A stretch of DNA of 64,000 nucleotides from Sphingomonas cannabina (lineage in GTDB: Bacteria; Pseudomonadota; Alphaproteobacteria; Sphingomonadales; Sphingomonadaceae): the NCBI RefSeq assembly GCF_021391395.1, contig NZ_CP090059.1, forward strand, positions 4,015,001 through 4,079,000. The letters are read 5' to 3'. The notes below the pieces were generated by a model. The model was given only the letters and a program-made list of their open reading frames with translations. It did no database searches and was not told the origin of the DNA. Shown one piece after another: positions 17,455-27,494 of the stretch; the stretch's first letter is position 1, and every line of letters starts with the position of its first letter. Position numbers and translations under genes: made by a program.

Positions 17455-18600
17455 GTGGCCCTCGACGCCGAGACCTTCGACGCGCTGATCGATACGGTAC
17501 GGCGATTCGTCGCCGAACGGCTGCGCCCGCTCGAGGCCGAGGTCGAGGCCCGCGACGCCATCCCCGATGCGGTGATCGAGGAGATGAAGGCGATGGGTCT
17601 GTTCGGCCTGTCGATCGCGGAAGAACACGGTGGCCTCGGTCTGACCATGAGCGAGGAAGTGCGCGTCGCGATCGAGCTCGGCCGCACCACGCCGGCGTTC
17701 CGATCGGCGTTCGGCACCAATGTCGGGATCGGCAGCCAGGGCCTGGTGATGGCCGGCACACCCGAGCAGAAGGCTGCATGGCTGCCGCGCATTGCCAGCG
17801 GCGAGGTGATCACCAGCTTTGCACTGACCGAACCCGACGTCGGCTCCGATTCGGGCAGCGTGAAGGCGCGCGCGGTGCGGGACGGCGACGTGTATCGCCT
17901 CTCCGGCACCAAGCGCTTCATTACCAATGCCGACAAGGCCGATCTGTTCACGGTGATGGCACGTACCGGCGACGAGCCGGGCGGACGCGGCGTCTCCGCC
18001 TTCCTGGTGCCGCGCGACCTGCCGGGCGTCTCGATCGGCGAGCCCGAGAAGAAGATGGGACAGAAGGGCGCCAGGGTCGCCGACGTGAACTTCGATGACG
18101 TCACTGTCCCCGTCATCAATCGGCTCGGTGAGGAAGGCGAGGGTTTCAAGATCGCCATGCGCGTGCTCGACCGAGGCCGGCTGCATATCTCCGCGGTCTG
18201 CGTCGGTGTCGCCGAGCGCCTCATCGCCGACTGCGTCGCCTATGCCAGCGAACGTCGGCAGTTCGGCAAGCCGATCGCCGACCACCAGCTCATCCAGGCG
18301 ATGGTCGCCGACAGCAAGACCGAAGCGCTCGCCGCGCGGGCGCTGGTGCTGGAGACGGCGGCGGCGAAGGACGCCGGTCGGGAGGTGGTGCTGGAATCGG
18401 CGGCCGCGAAATATTTCGCCAGCGAGATGGTCGGCCGCGTCGCCGATCGCGCGGTGCAGATCTACGGCGGCGCCGGCTACATCGCCGATTACGGCATCGA
18501 GCGGCTCTACCGCGACGTCCGCCTGTTCCGCATCTACGAAGGCACCAGCCAGATCCAGCAGCTCATCATCGCCCGCGAGACGCTGAAGCGCGGCGGCTGA
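17455..18600 (+). CDS. Acyl-CoA dehydrogenase family protein
   Basis: The 381-aa flavoprotein has the N-terminal helical domain (FVAERLRPLEAEVEARD), the FAD-binding FALTEPDVGSDSGSVKARA and FITNADKADLFTVMAR segments, and a C-terminal domain with YASERRQFGKPIADHQLIQ and QIYGGAGYIADYGIERLYRD, followed by RIYEGTSQIQQLIIAR. The catalytic Glu is expected in the IYGG..IERLYRD region. I chose the GTG at 17455 because aaaggag lies eight bases upstream; the longer frame from 17389 starts in non-homologous sequence. It oxidises an acyl-CoA to the 2-enoyl form; chain specificity unknown. Confidence 0.92.
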   Translation: MALDAETFDALIDTVRRFVAERLRPLEAEVEARDAIPDAVIEEMKAMGLFGLSIAEEHGGLGLTMSEEVRVAIELGRTTPAFRSAFGTNVGIGSQGLVMAGTPEQKAAWLPRIASGEVITSFALTEPDVGSDSGSVKARAVRDGDVYRLSGTKRFITNADKADLFTVMARTGDEPGGRGVSAFLVPRDLPGVSIGEPEKKMGQKGARVADVNFDDVTVPVINRLGEEGEGFKIAMRVLDRGRLHISAVCVGVAERLIADCVAYASERRQFGKPIADHQLIQAMVADSKTEALAARALVLETAAAKDAGREVVLESAAAKYFASEMVGRVADRAVQIYGGAGYIADYGIERLYRDVRLFRIYEGTSQIQQLIIARETLKRGG

Positions 18601-18617
18601 CCAACAAGGAGAGAAAC

Positions 18618-19406
18618 ATGAGCCTCAACAGCCTCTTCAGCCTGGAGGGCAAGGTCGCCCTCGTCACCGGCGGATCGCGCGGGATCGGCAAGATCATCGC
18701 CAAGGGCTTCATCGAACAGGGCGCGAAGGTCTACATCTCCTCGCGCAAGGCACCGGCCTGCGAGGAGACCGCGGCCGAGCTCGGCCCCAACTGCATCCCG
18801 CTGCCGCAGGACGTCTCGACGGTGGAAGGCTGCCGCGCGCTCGCGACCGCGATTGCGGAGCACGAGGATCACCTCGACATCCTCGTCAACAACGCCGGCG
18901 CCGCTTGGGGCGAACCGTTCGAGCAGTTCCCGGAGGCCGGCTGGGACAAGGTGATGGACCTCAACGTCAAGTCGCCCTTCTTCCTGACCCAGGCGTTGCA
19001 CGGCCTGCTCAAGGCGAAGGCGAGCTTCGACGCACCGTCGAAGGTGATCAACATCACCTCGATCGACGGCCTGCGCCTCAATCCGTGGGAGACCTACAGC
19101 TACCACGCATCCAAGGCGGCGCTGATCTACCTCACCAAGCGCATGGCCGCGCGGCTGATCAAGGACGCGATCATCGTCACCAGCCTCGCCCCGGGCGCCT
19201 TCGCCAGCGAGATGAACCGCGCCGCGCGCGATCATGGCGACGAGGTCGCCAAGCGCATCCCGATGCGCCGCATCGGCAATTTCGAGGACATGGCCGGGGC
19301 GGCGATCTTCCTGGCCAGCCGCGCGTCGGATTATGTCGTGGGGGACACGCTGGTGGTCGATGGGGGTCTGGTCAACGCGTCGCTGGGGAGCAGCATCGAC
19401 GCCTGA
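18618..19406 (+). CDS. SDR family oxidoreductase (FabG/RhlG-like)
   Basis: The 262-aa enzyme has the classical SDR set: VALVTGGSRGIGKIIAKGF (TGxxxGxG), basic residues after beta 2 (ISSRKAPA) that favour NADPH, NNAGAAWGEPF, catalytic Ser in NITSIDGL and YSYHASKAAL, and the C-terminal VVDGGLVNASLGS. The wording of the active site (SIDGLRLNPWETYSYHASK) resembles RhlG-type 3-ketoacyl reductases. An aaggaga ribosome site precedes the ATG. It lies 17 bp after the acyl-CoA dehydrogenase, consistent with a shared beta-oxidation-like or CoA-thioester pathway. Confidence 0.9.
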   Translation: MSLNSLFSLEGKVALVTGGSRGIGKIIAKGFIEQGAKVYISSRKAPACEETAAELGPNCIPLPQDVSTVEGCRALATAIAEHEDHLDILVNNAGAAWGEPFEQFPEAGWDKVMDLNVKSPFFLTQALHGLLKAKASFDAPSKVINITSIDGLRLNPWETYSYHASKAALIYLTKRMAARLIKDAIIVTSLAPGAFASEMNRAARDHGDEVAKRIPMRRIGNFEDMAGAAIFLASRASDYVVGDTLVVDGGLVNASLGSSIDA

Positions 19407-19410
19407 GCAA

Positions 19411-19548
19411 TTCCTCCCCGAACTCGTTCGGGGAGGGGGACCGCGCCCGTAGGGCGTGGTGGTAGGGAAAGCTGCCGCAGGCAGCGCGGCCCACCTCCGC
19501 CACCGGCTACGCCGACGGTCGCCTCCCCAAGCAAGCTTGAGGAGGATT
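19411..19548. repeat. Imperfect intergenic inverted repeat related to the 7456-7592 element
   Basis: This gap between convergent genes starts ttcctccccgaactcgttcg with gggaggggga and ends cctccccaagcaagcttgag plus gaggatt. The outer arms are inverted and imperfect; internal hairpins include gctgccgcaggcagc. The layout (outer cctcccc arms, inner short hairpins, location between converging stops) matches the element after rdgB, though the core sequence differs. Confidence 0.65.
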
Positions 19549-19552
19549 GGGG

Positions 19553-21820
19553 TTACCGCGCGATCCCGCCCGCCGCGAGCACGGCCAGCGTCACCAGCTC
19601 GCTCGCGGTCGAGGTCATCGGCGCGACCTGGACCGGCTTCTCCATGCCGATCAGCATCGGACCGATCACGCTGTCGCCGCCGAGCTCGCGCAGCAGCTTG
19701 GCCGAGATGTTGGCCGACTGCAGCCCCGGCATGATCAGCACATTGGCCGGACCGGAAAGCCGCGCGAAGGGATAGTTGGCGAGCTGCTTCGGGTTGAGCG
19801 CCACGTCGGGCGCCATCTCGCCCTCGTACTCGAACCCGACCTGCCGGCCGTCGAGCACCTTCACGGCGGCGCGGATGTTGTCGAGCCACTGGCCCTCGGG
19901 ATTGCCGAAGGTCGAATAGCTGAGGAAGGCGACACGCGGCTCGTGCCCCATCCGCCGTGCGACCAGTGCGGTCTGCTCGGCGATGTCGGCGAGCTCCTCG
20001 GCATTGGGCCGCTCGTTGATCGTGGTGTCGGCCATGAACACGGTATGGGTCTGCCCGACCATCAGGTGAATGCCGAACGGCGTGCGCCCGGCGACGGGAT
20101 CGATCACGCGCCGCACCTCGCGGATCGTCTGGGCATAGGTGCGGGTGACGCCGGTGATCATCGCATCGGCCTCGCCGAGCTGGAGCAGCACCGCGCCGAA
20201 GATGTTGCGGTCCTGATTGATCATTCGTTCGGCATCGCGCCGGAGATAACCGCGCCGCTGCAGCCGCTTGTAGAGGAAGTCGACCATCGTCGGCACCAGC
20301 GTCGAGGTACGGCTGTTGTGCACCTCATAGCTCTCCGGATCGCTCACCCCGAGTGCGCGCAGGCGATCGTGGACGTCCTCGCGCCCGACCAGCACCGGCG
20401 TGCCGTAGCCGCCCTCGCGGAAGGCGATCGCCGCGCGCAGCACCACTTCCTCCTCGCCTTCGGCGAACAGCACACGCTTGGGATGCGCCCGCGCGCCTTC
20501 ATAGGCGAGCGTGAGCACCGACGTCGTCGGGTTGAGCCGCGCACGCAGTGCCTGGCGATAGGCGGCCATGTCGAGAATCGGCTTGGTCGCGACGCCCGAA
20601 TCCATCGCCGCCTGCGCGACGGCGGAGGGGACATTCTCCATCAGGCGCGGGTCGAACGGCGCCGGGATGATATATTCGGGCCCGAACACATGGCGTACGC
20701 CATAAGCCGCGGCGACCTCCTCCGGCACCCGCTCGCGCGCCAGCTCGGCGATCGCCTTGGCCGCGGCGATCTTCATCGCGTCGTTGATGCCCGTCGCGCG
20801 CACGTCGAGCGCACCACGGAAGATGAAGGGGAAGCCGATGACGTTGTTGACCTGGTTGGGGTAGTCCGACCGCCCCGTCGCGACGATCGCGTCAGGGCGA
20901 ACCGCCTTGGCCGCCTCCGGCCGGATCTCGGGCTCGGGGTTGGCCATGGCGAAGATGATCGGCGCCTCGGCCATGTGCTTGACCATCTCGGGCTTCAGCG
21001 CCCCCGCGGCGGAGAGGCCGAGGAACACGTCCGCGCCCTCCAGCGCCTCGGTCAGCGTGCGGCGCTCGGTGACGGCGGCATGGGCCGACTGCCACTGGTT
21101 CACGTCGTCGCGGCCCTGGTAGATCACGCCCTTGCGGTCGCACATGATGACGTGGTCGTGGCGCACGCCCATCGCCTTGATCAGCTCGGTGCAGGCGATC
21201 GCGGCGGCACCCGCGCCGTTCACCACCACCTTGATCTCCTCCATCTTGCGCCCGGTGAGCAGCGCGGCATTGATCAGGCCGGCGGCGGTGATGATCGCGG
21301 TGCCGTGCTGGTCATCGTGGAACACCGGGATGTTCATGCGCTCGCGCAGCGTCTGCTCGATGATGAAGCACTCGGGCGCCTTGATGTCCTCGAGGTTGAT
21401 GCCGCCGAAGCTCGGCTCCAAGAGCTCGACCGCGTCGATGAAGCGGTCGACGTCCTCGGTCTTCAGTTCGAGGTCGATCGAATCGACGTCGGCGAAGCGC
21501 TTGAACAGCACCGCCTTGCCTTCCATCACCGGCTTGGAGGCGAGTGCGCCGAGATTGCCCATCCCCAGGATCGCGGTGCCGTTGGAGATCACGGCGACCA
21601 GGTTGCCCTTGGCGGTATAGTCGTAGGCCGTGGCGGGATCATCGGCGATCGCCTGCACCGGCACCGCGACGCCCGGCGAATAGGCCAGCGCCAGGTCGCG
21701 CTGCGTCGTCAGCGGCTTGGACGCGACGATCTCGATCTTGCCCGGGCGGCCCTCCGAGTGAAACAGCAGCGCCTCGCGCTCCGAAAACTGCACGTTCGCT
21801 TCTGCTCGTTCGTCGGACAT
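19553..21820 (-). CDS. maeB: NADP-dependent malic enzyme with C-terminal phosphotransacetylase-like domain
   Basis: This 755-aa hybrid malic enzyme decarboxylates malate to pyruvate and supplies NADPH. The malic enzyme part (about 1-420) has [55 protein letters not shown] and [13 protein letters not shown] (metal and NADP sites). The remainder is a phosphotransacetylase-like domain ([47 protein letters not shown]) thought to be regulatory rather than catalytic, for example in acetyl-CoA sensing. It is divergent from mutS with 115 bp between. Confidence 0.95.
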   Translation of the reverse strand: MSDERAEANVQFSEREALLFHSEGRPGKIEIVASKPLTTQRDLALAYSPGVAVPVQAIADDPATAYDYTAKGNLVAVISNGTAILGMGNLGALASKPVMEGKAVLFKRFADVDSIDLELKTEDVDRFIDAVELLEPSFGGINLEDIKAPECFIIEQTLRERMNIPVFHDDQHGTAIITAAGLINAALLTGRKMEEIKVVVNGAGAAAIACTELIKAMGVRHDHVIMCDRKGVIYQGRDDVNQWQSAHAAVTERRTLTEALEGADVFLGLSAAGALKPEMVKHMAEAPIIFAMANPEPEIRPEAAKAVRPDAIVATGRSDYPNQVNNVIGFPFIFRGALDVRATGINDAMKIAAAKAIAELARERVPEEVAAAYGVRHVFGPEYIIPAPFDPRLMENVPSAVAQAAMDSGVATKPILDMAAYRQALRARLNPTTSVLTLAYEGARAHPKRVLFAEGEEEVVLRAAIAFREGGYGTPVLVGREDVHDRLRALGVSDPESYEVHNSRTSTLVPTMVDFLYKRLQRRGYLRRDAERMINQDRNIFGAVLLQLGEADAMITGVTRTYAQTIREVRRVIDPVAGRTPFGIHLMVGQTHTVFMADTTINERPNAEELADIAEQTALVARRMGHEPRVAFLSYSTFGNPEGQWLDNIRAAVKVLDGRQVGFEYEGEMAPDVALNPKQLANYPFARLSGPANVLIMPGLQSANISAKLLRELGGDSVIGPMLIGMEKPVQVAPMTSTASELVTLAVLAAGGIAR

Positions 21821-21935
21821 CTATCTCTCCCGGCTCTCGCGCCGGTCTTTAGTCAGCCGTTTCGGAGAAGGGAACCGCATAGCGCCCGTTCGATCCCCTT
21901 GCCGTCCGCGCGAGCGCTCGGCTACCTCGGCGCGC

Positions 21936-24527
21936 ATGGCCGATGCCGCTCCCACTCCGATGATGGCCCAATATCTCGCGCTCAAAGCCGAGGCTGAGGA
22001 TTGCCTGCTGTTCTACCGGATGGGCGACTTCTTCGAGCTGTTCTTCGAGGATGCCAAGATCGCCAGCGCCGTGCTCGATATCGCCCTCACCGCACGCGGC
22101 GAGCATGGCGGCGCGCCGATCCCGATGTGCGGTGTGCCCGCGCATGCGATGGAGGGCTATCTCGCCCGCCTGATCAAGGCCGGCCACCGCGTCGCCATCG
22201 CCAACCAGACCGAGACGCCGGAAGAGGCCCGCAAGGCGCGTGGCTCCAAGGCGCTGGTCGGCCGCTCGATCATCCGCGTGGTGACGGCGGGCACGCTGAC
22301 CGAGGAAGCGCTGCTCGATTCGCGCACCGCCAACTGGTGCGCGGCAGTGGGCGAGGCTGGCGGCGCGATCGCCATCGCTGCCGCGGACGTATCGACCGGC
22401 CGGTTCGAGGTGATCGAGACGAACGCCGGCAGCCTCGGCGCCGAGCTCGCCCGGCTGAGCCCGGCCGAGGTAGTCGCGGCCGACGGTGGCTTCGCCGACG
22501 CGACCGTGTTCCGCCCTCGCGGCGATTTCGACAGTGCGCGCGGCGAGGAGCGGCTCAAGGCCCTGTTCGGCGTCGCGACGCTCGACGGCTATGGCGCGAT
22601 GTCGCGCGCGGCGCTGGCTGCGGCGGGGGGCCTGGTCGCCTATCTCGAGCATACCGCGCGCGGCGCCCTCCCCTTCCTCCGCCCGCCGCGCATCGTCCGC
22701 TCCGAAGCGGCGATGGCGATCGACGCCGCCACCCGCGAGAGTCTGGAGCTGACGATCAGCGCCGCCGGCACCCGCGCCGGATCGCTGCTCGACGCGGTCG
22801 ACCGCACCGTCACCGGCGCCGGCGCGCGCCTGCTCGGGCAGGACCTGTCCGCACCGCTGATGGACAAGGCGGCGATCGAGGCCCGCCTTGCCCTCGTCCA
22901 GCGCTTCCACGACGACGCGGCCCTGCGCGAGCGCATCCGCGCCGCACTCCGGGCCCTCCCCGACATCGGCCGCGCCCTCGGTCGCCTCGCCGCCGGGCGC
23001 GGCTCCCCGCGCGACCTGGGGCAGCTGCGCGACGGCCTCGACGGCGCGTGGCGTCTCGGCGAGATGCTCGGCCAGTTCCATGAGCCGGCGCTGCTGGTCG
23101 AGCTCGCACCTCAGCTCCAGGGCCATGGCGCGCTCATCGACCTCCTCACCCGCGCGCTCGTTCCGTCGCCGCCGATCGACGCCGCGAACGGCGGCTATAT
23201 CGCCGAGGGCTATGACGCCGCGCTCGACGACTTGCGCGACGCCGGCGCCGGCGGCCGCCGTGCGATCGCCGCGCTGGAGGCGCAGTATCGCGATCAGACC
23301 GGCATCGCTTCGCTCAAGATCCGCCACAACGGTGTGCTCGGCTATCATATCGAGGTGCCGGCCAAGGCCGCCGATCCGCTGATGCGGCCCGACAGCGGTT
23401 TCACCCACCGCCAGACGCTCGCCGGCGTGGTCCGCTTCAACGCACCCGAGCTGCATGAGGTAGCGATCAAGGTCGCCCATGCCGGCGCGCACGCTCTCGC
23501 CGCCGAGGCCGCGCATCTCGAGGAGCTGACCCAACAGGCGCTCGCCAATCGCGAGCCGATCGCCCGCACCGCCGACGCGCTCGCCCGCCTCGACGTCGCC
23601 GCCGGCCTCGCCGAACGGGCGGCGGAGGGCGGCTGGGCACTGCCCGCGCTCGTCGACCACGCCTGTTTCGAGGTCGAGGGCGGCCGCCATCCCGTGGTCG
23701 AGGCGGCGGTGGCGAAAGCGGGCGGCCGCTTCGTCGCCAACGACTGCATGTTATCCGAGGGCAACCGTCTGTGGCTGGTCACCGGCCCCAACATGGGCGG
23801 CAAGTCGACCTTCCTGCGCCAGAACGCGCTGATCGCGGTACTGGCGCAGGCCGGCAGCTACGTGCCCGCGACGCGCGCGACGCTGGGGCTCGTCGATCGC
23901 CTGTTCAGCCGCGTCGGCGCGTCGGACAATCTCGCGCGCGGCCGCTCGACCTTCATGGTCGAGATGGTCGAGACCGCCGCGATCCTGGCACAGGCGACAG
24001 CGCGCAGCTTCGTCATCCTCGACGAGGTCGGCCGCGGCACCTCCACCTACGACGGCTTGGCGATCGCCTGGGCGGTGGTCGAGGCGATCCACGAGGACAA
24101 CCGCTGCCGCTGCCTGTTCGCGACGCATTACCACGAGCTGACGCGCCTCGCCGAGCGCTGCGACGCGCTCACCCTCCACAATGTCCGCGCGCGCGAGTGG
24201 AAGGGCGACCTCGTCCTGCTCCACGAGGTGGCGGAGGGTCCCGCCGACCGCAGCTACGGTCTCGCCGTCGCCCGCCTCGCCGGCCTGCCGCCTGCGACGA
24301 TCAAGCGCGCCAAGGCGGTGCTCGACAAGCTCGAGGCCGGCCGCGAGAAGACCGGCGGTCTCGCCGCGGGACTCGACGACCTGCCGCTGTTCGCCGCGGC
24401 CGCCGAAGCGGAGGAGGAGGCGGTCGATGCGCTCCGCGCGGAGCTCGACGGCCTCGACATCGACGCGCTCAGCCCGCGCGAGGCACTGGAGGTGCTGTAC
24501 CGGCTGAAATCAATGGCCAGCGAGTAA
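21936..24527 (+). CDS. mutS: DNA mismatch repair protein MutS
   Basis: MutS recognises mismatches and starts methyl-independent or MutL-directed repair. The 863-aa protein has the mismatch-reading Phe-x-Glu in MGDFFELF (about F32-E34), connector, lever and clamp domains, and the ABC ATPase with Walker A GPNMGGKSTFLRQNAL (about residue 617), signature SDNLARGRSTFMVEM and Walker B FVILDEVGRGTSTYDGL. The C-terminal helix-turn-helix and tail (LSPREALEVLYRLKSMA) are complete. No sign of damage, so this strain should not be a mutator by loss of mutS. Confidence 0.97.
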   Translation: MADAAPTPMMAQYLALKAEAEDCLLFYRMGDFFELFFEDAKIASAVLDIALTARGEHGGAPIPMCGVPAHAMEGYLARLIKAGHRVAIANQTETPEEARKARGSKALVGRSIIRVVTAGTLTEEALLDSRTANWCAAVGEAGGAIAIAAADVSTGRFEVIETNAGSLGAELARLSPAEVVAADGGFADATVFRPRGDFDSARGEERLKALFGVATLDGYGAMSRAALAAAGGLVAYLEHTARGALPFLRPPRIVRSEAAMAIDAATRESLELTISAAGTRAGSLLDAVDRTVTGAGARLLGQDLSAPLMDKAAIEARLALVQRFHDDAALRERIRAALRALPDIGRALGRLAAGRGSPRDLGQLRDGLDGAWRLGEMLGQFHEPALLVELAPQLQGHGALIDLLTRALVPSPPIDAANGGYIAEGYDAALDDLRDAGAGGRRAIAALEAQYRDQTGIASLKIRHNGVLGYHIEVPAKAADPLMRPDSGFTHRQTLAGVVRFNAPELHEVAIKVAHAGAHALAAEAAHLEELTQQALANREPIARTADALARLDVAAGLAERAAEGGWALPALVDHACFEVEGGRHPVVEAAVAKAGGRFVANDCMLSEGNRLWLVTGPNMGGKSTFLRQNALIAVLAQAGSYVPATRATLGLVDRLFSRVGASDNLARGRSTFMVEMVETAAILAQATARSFVILDEVGRGTSTYDGLAIAWAVVEAIHEDNRCRCLFATHYHELTRLAERCDALTLHNVRAREWKGDLVLLHEVAEGPADRSYGLAVARLAGLPPATIKRAKAVLDKLEAGREKTGGLAAGLDDLPLFAAAAEAEEEAVDALRAELDGLDIDALSPREALEVLYRLKSMASE

Positions 24528-24656
24528 GTCGCAGTCCAGGCAAACGGATAGTCACGAAAACGGATGTAAAGTCGACACCGCCTCCGCTATTTCGACTGGC
24601 CAGCCCAAGCACGACTTGTTACGTTCTCCCGTTCACGATCGACAGGGGGGCCGATC

Positions 24657-26414
24657 ATGAAGACGAGCACGCTCGCACTCGCAATATCCGCCGCGGTGAT
24701 TGCCGGTTGGGCCATAAACTCCGAGGCGCAGGCCCCCGATCCGGCGCCCGCGCCCTACCAGAACAGCGAGACGATGCTCAGCGGCTGGCTGGAAAAGAAC
24801 TATTCGGACATGATAAGCCTGTGCCTGGGCGGCGTCGGAAAGCTCAAGCTGAAGCGTGACAAACGCGACCATCCGGTCTCCTCCATCCCGAAGATCATCT
24901 CCCAGATCCCGGATTTCAGCGTAAAGCGCGTGAAGCCATGGGCGAGCGACCCGCTCACCAGGATCTTTGCTTACGTCTACAAGTCGAGCGACACCCGCTT
25001 CGGCGACGTCGTCATCGACAACGGGCGCTATCTCGCCGACGAATACGACAACAGCGAGCAGCAGTTCGTCGACGACGATCGCCAGCTCGTCACCTATGAA
25101 TCCAACTGCGCGAGCTCGATCAAGGCGGCCGCGGACCTCAATTCCGGATTCTCTCTCGCGGCGATCACCCTGGAGGGCGCCGGCAACAGCGCGATCAACG
25201 GCAATTTCAACGAGACCGCCAGCCTGACCGGCGGCAGCTTCGTGTCACCTATCGTCCGGGACTGGACCAAGAACGGCCCTGCCCGCAGCGCGGCCGACCA
25301 GTTCAAGGCGGGACTCTGGTTCTGGGAATGGTATCAGCGCAACGGCGTGTCGACGGGCAACCAGCTCCTCTATTCGATCCGGGGATGGATGCTGAGCCGC
25401 AATATCACCGAGACGCAGGGGCTCGCGATCACCGGCAAGGTGGGCGGGGGAATCAGCCTGCCGTTCCTCACCGGGAAGTCGTCGCTCGGCGGGACCGTCG
25501 CCGGCTCCAGCACCGGGCGTGTCCGTCTCTATCGGTTCATGCTCGAAGATGCGGGGCAGGCGTATCCGCAGGCGGACTATTATCCGCTGCCGGCGGCCGC
25601 CGACGTCGTCCGCGTGATGAACGCTACCGCGGTGTCACGCCTCGTCCCGACCGGCGACAACAGCCTCAGGTCCGGTCAGCAGAAGACCTTCCAGGCCGAT
25701 GTGCCGATGCTGCCGCTCCGATATTGCAATATCGGCTGGGAGATCGCGGACGCCAGCGCCGCGGCCGGCGGCATCGCGATCCTGGGCGCCGGGATGCAGG
25801 GCGAAGGACAGGACAGGGCGTGCCGCTTCACTTTCGAATATACCGCGCCCGCCTCGCTCCCCGCCGGATCGCACCGCCCCGCCTTCGCGCTGCAGATCAA
25901 GGATCCGCTGCTTCCTGCCGGGCTTCAGCCGTTCAAGATCCCGGTCCGCCCGAGCTTCGCCGTCGGGAAGACGCCGACCCATGTCCTACAGTCCAATGTC
26001 CCGGTCGCCTTCACCGCAAGCGCCCTGCCCGGCGCGCCTGCTCGTTCGCTGGTGCGTTGGACCTCCACGATCCGCGTGACCGACGACAATGTGATGGGCG
26101 CGAACCCGCAGGTGCGCGTCGACAAGCTTGCGGTCGGCGGCTGCTCCGCTTCGCCCGCCCAGCTCGGGGACTATCGCGTGTCGAGCGCGGTTACGCAGCG
26201 CACCAATACGAGCGGTTTCCTGGTGACCATCGCTGTCGAGGCCGACTATGATGCCGCGGTGACGAGCGATTGGCAGAACGCCAGCTGCACGGTGCAAGGG
26301 GCAATCAGTTATCAGATCGACGGGACATGGGTCGACAAGTCCTTCGAGCCGACGATCAAGCTCATCGTACCGAGCAAGCCTCCCGCGCCCGCTGCTGACG
26401 GCCTGGCTCAGTAA
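24657..26414 (+). CDS. Secreted protein of unknown family, 585 aa
   Basis: I do not recognise this family. The N-terminus (LALAISAAVIAGWAINSEAQA) is a signal peptide with an AxA-like site near residue 26, so the product is exported. The middle contains WFWEWYQRNGVSTGNQLLYS and a Gly/Ser-rich LTGKSSLGGTVAGSSTGRVR stretch with beta character; the C-terminal third reads as two Ig-like beta modules with paired cysteines (CNIGWE/CRFTFEY and GGCSASP/NASCTVQG) suited to disulfides. It ends in a Pro/Ala tail. The gene follows mutS by 129 bp and its 3' end overlaps the convergent FMN reductase by 7 bp. A cell-surface or periplasmic role is inferred from the signal peptide only. Confidence 0.75.
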   Translation: MKTSTLALAISAAVIAGWAINSEAQAPDPAPAPYQNSETMLSGWLEKNYSDMISLCLGGVGKLKLKRDKRDHPVSSIPKIISQIPDFSVKRVKPWASDPLTRIFAYVYKSSDTRFGDVVIDNGRYLADEYDNSEQQFVDDDRQLVTYESNCASSIKAAADLNSGFSLAAITLEGAGNSAINGNFNETASLTGGSFVSPIVRDWTKNGPARSAADQFKAGLWFWEWYQRNGVSTGNQLLYSIRGWMLSRNITETQGLAITGKVGGGISLPFLTGKSSLGGTVAGSSTGRVRLYRFMLEDAGQAYPQADYYPLPAAADVVRVMNATAVSRLVPTGDNSLRSGQQKTFQADVPMLPLRYCNIGWEIADASAAAGGIAILGAGMQGEGQDRACRFTFEYTAPASLPAGSHRPAFALQIKDPLLPAGLQPFKIPVRPSFAVGKTPTHVLQSNVPVAFTASALPGAPARSLVRWTSTIRVTDDNVMGANPQVRVDKLAVGGCSASPAQLGDYRVSSAVTQRTNTSGFLVTIAVEADYDAAVTSDWQNASCTVQGAISYQIDGTWVDKSFEPTIKLIVPSKPPAPAADGLAQ

Positions 26415-26998
26415 GGCGGTGTCTTTCGCCCCCGCTGCTCCCGCGCCGCTTCGGTCCACCAGGCGAGATCGTCGGCGAAGCGCGGGAACTGGCGGTCGAG
26501 TGCCGCCCCGCCGTCGCCGACCGGCGAGCCGTCGGCGTCGAGCGTCCGGCTGATCTGGCCGACCGTAATCGTGCTCGAGATCACCACCATGCCCATCTCG
26601 CTGAGCGAGCCGTGCCAGATCGCGTTGCTGCGCGCCCCACCGATGCGTCCGGCCGAATAGCTGGCGACCGCCGCCGGCCGCCAGAACCATTCCTCCAGGA
26701 AATGGTCGGTCAGGTTCTTGAGCCCGGGCTGCATCCCCCAATTATACTCGCCGGCCACGAACACGAAGGCATCGGCCGCGACGATCTTCTCCGCCAGCGC
26801 CGCCATCGCCGGTGGTGCCTCGCCGGGCGCATATTCCTTGTACATGCGGTCGAGCATCGGCAGCCCGACCGCCCGCGCGTCGATCAGCTCGACGTCGGCG
26901 CCGCGATCCCGGAACCCATCGACCAGATAATGGGCGAGCCGGATGCCCATACGGTCGCGCCGATAGGAGCCGTAGAAGACGAGAATGCGATCCGCCAT
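26408..26998 (-). CDS. NADPH-dependent FMN reductase family protein
   Basis: The 196-aa flavodoxin-like protein starts MADRILVFYGSYRRDRMGIR, the phosphate-binding loop of FMN reductases, and continues with FVFVAGEYNWGMQPGLKNLT (the E-Y-N flavin contact) and a C-terminal helix. Such enzymes reduce FMN, quinones or azo compounds. The ATG at 26998 gives the normal family length; the frame happens to stay open for another 155 codons upstream, but that part is low-complexity, Arg-rich and not homologous. It converges on the 585-aa secreted protein. Confidence 0.9.
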   Translation of the reverse strand: MADRILVFYGSYRRDRMGIRLAHYLVDGFRDRGADVELIDARAVGLPMLDRMYKEYAPGEAPPAMAALAEKIVAADAFVFVAGEYNWGMQPGLKNLTDHFLEEWFWRPAAVASYSAGRIGGARSNAIWHGSLSEMGMVVISSTITVGQISRTLDADGSPVGDGGAALDRQFPRFADDLAWWTEAAREQRGRKTPPY

Positions 26999-27069
26999 GA
27001 AGGCCCCCTGCCGCGGAGCCTCGCCCCGCCTGTTTCGTTGATTGCCTGTCCAACGACAGGAAGAGAGCC

Positions 27070-27285
27070 ATGCGCGACAACAGCGGCCAGGGAAAGGCCA
27101 GCACCAATAGCCGCGATCCCACGCTGAGGGACAATGAAGGCCGAAGCGGCACCGACCGACCCGGCGACCGGACCGACGGCGCCGCGTTCGACCTCGGCCA
27201 CAAGCCGGCCAAATCGCCGAGCGACCGCCGCCGTGGCGAGCTGAGCGATCAGGATGCCACACCTCCGGTCGACACCGATCGCTGA
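27070..27285 (+). CDS. Small hydrophilic hypothetical protein, 71 aa
   Basis: The short ORF starts MRDNSGQGKASTNSRDPTL and is rich in Asp, Arg, Gly and Ser with almost no hydrophobic residues, so it is probably disordered. A plausible ribosome site (aggaagaga) lies just before the ATG, which favours a real gene. It is divergent from the FMN reductase (71 bp between starts). No domain is recognised; a stress-related small protein is possible but unproven. Confidence 0.5.
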   Translation: MRDNSGQGKASTNSRDPTLRDNEGRSGTDRPGDRTDGAAFDLGHKPAKSPSDRRRGELSDQDATPPVDTDR

Positions 27286-27320
27286 TGCCGCGCAACCGGA
27301 AGCAGGCGATGAAAATGAAA

Positions 27321-27358
27321 GAGGCCGCCGGATGGCATCCCTGCCACCCGGCGACCTC
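27321..27358 (-). terminator. Strong hairpin with U-rich tail ending the micro-ORF transcript
   Basis: Read on the minus strand, gaggtcgccgg pairs with ccggcggcctc through an inner tggca/tgcca stem, and is followed directly by tttcattttc. This is a good intrinsic terminator for a short minus-strand transcript that would carry the 18-codon ORF at 27495-27551. Confidence 0.65.
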
Positions 27359-27463
27359 CGACATGGTCAGCGGCCGGAGAGCTCCAGCCCGGGAGACCAT
27401 GCGGGCCGCTTTCATCGGACTGTCGAGCGTTGATTGGAGGAGGATACCTCCCGCTCGCGCCAC

Positions 27464-27482
27464 GGACGGAGGGCTTCCGTCC
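27464..27482. other. Perfect 7-bp hairpin in the micro-ORF transcript
   Basis: ggacgga-gggct-tccgtcc forms a perfect 7-bp stem with a 5-nt loop. It lies between the stop of the 18-codon ORF (27495) and the terminator (27358), in the presumed 3' untranslated part of the same minus-strand RNA. Confidence 0.55.
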
Positions 27483-27494
27483 GCTTATCCGATA

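Noticed and set aside
26408..27463. 351-aa version of the FMN reductase with a 155-residue N-terminal extension
   Set aside because: The extension is Arg-rich and non-conserved in look, and the normal family start is at 26998; the frame is simply free of stops.
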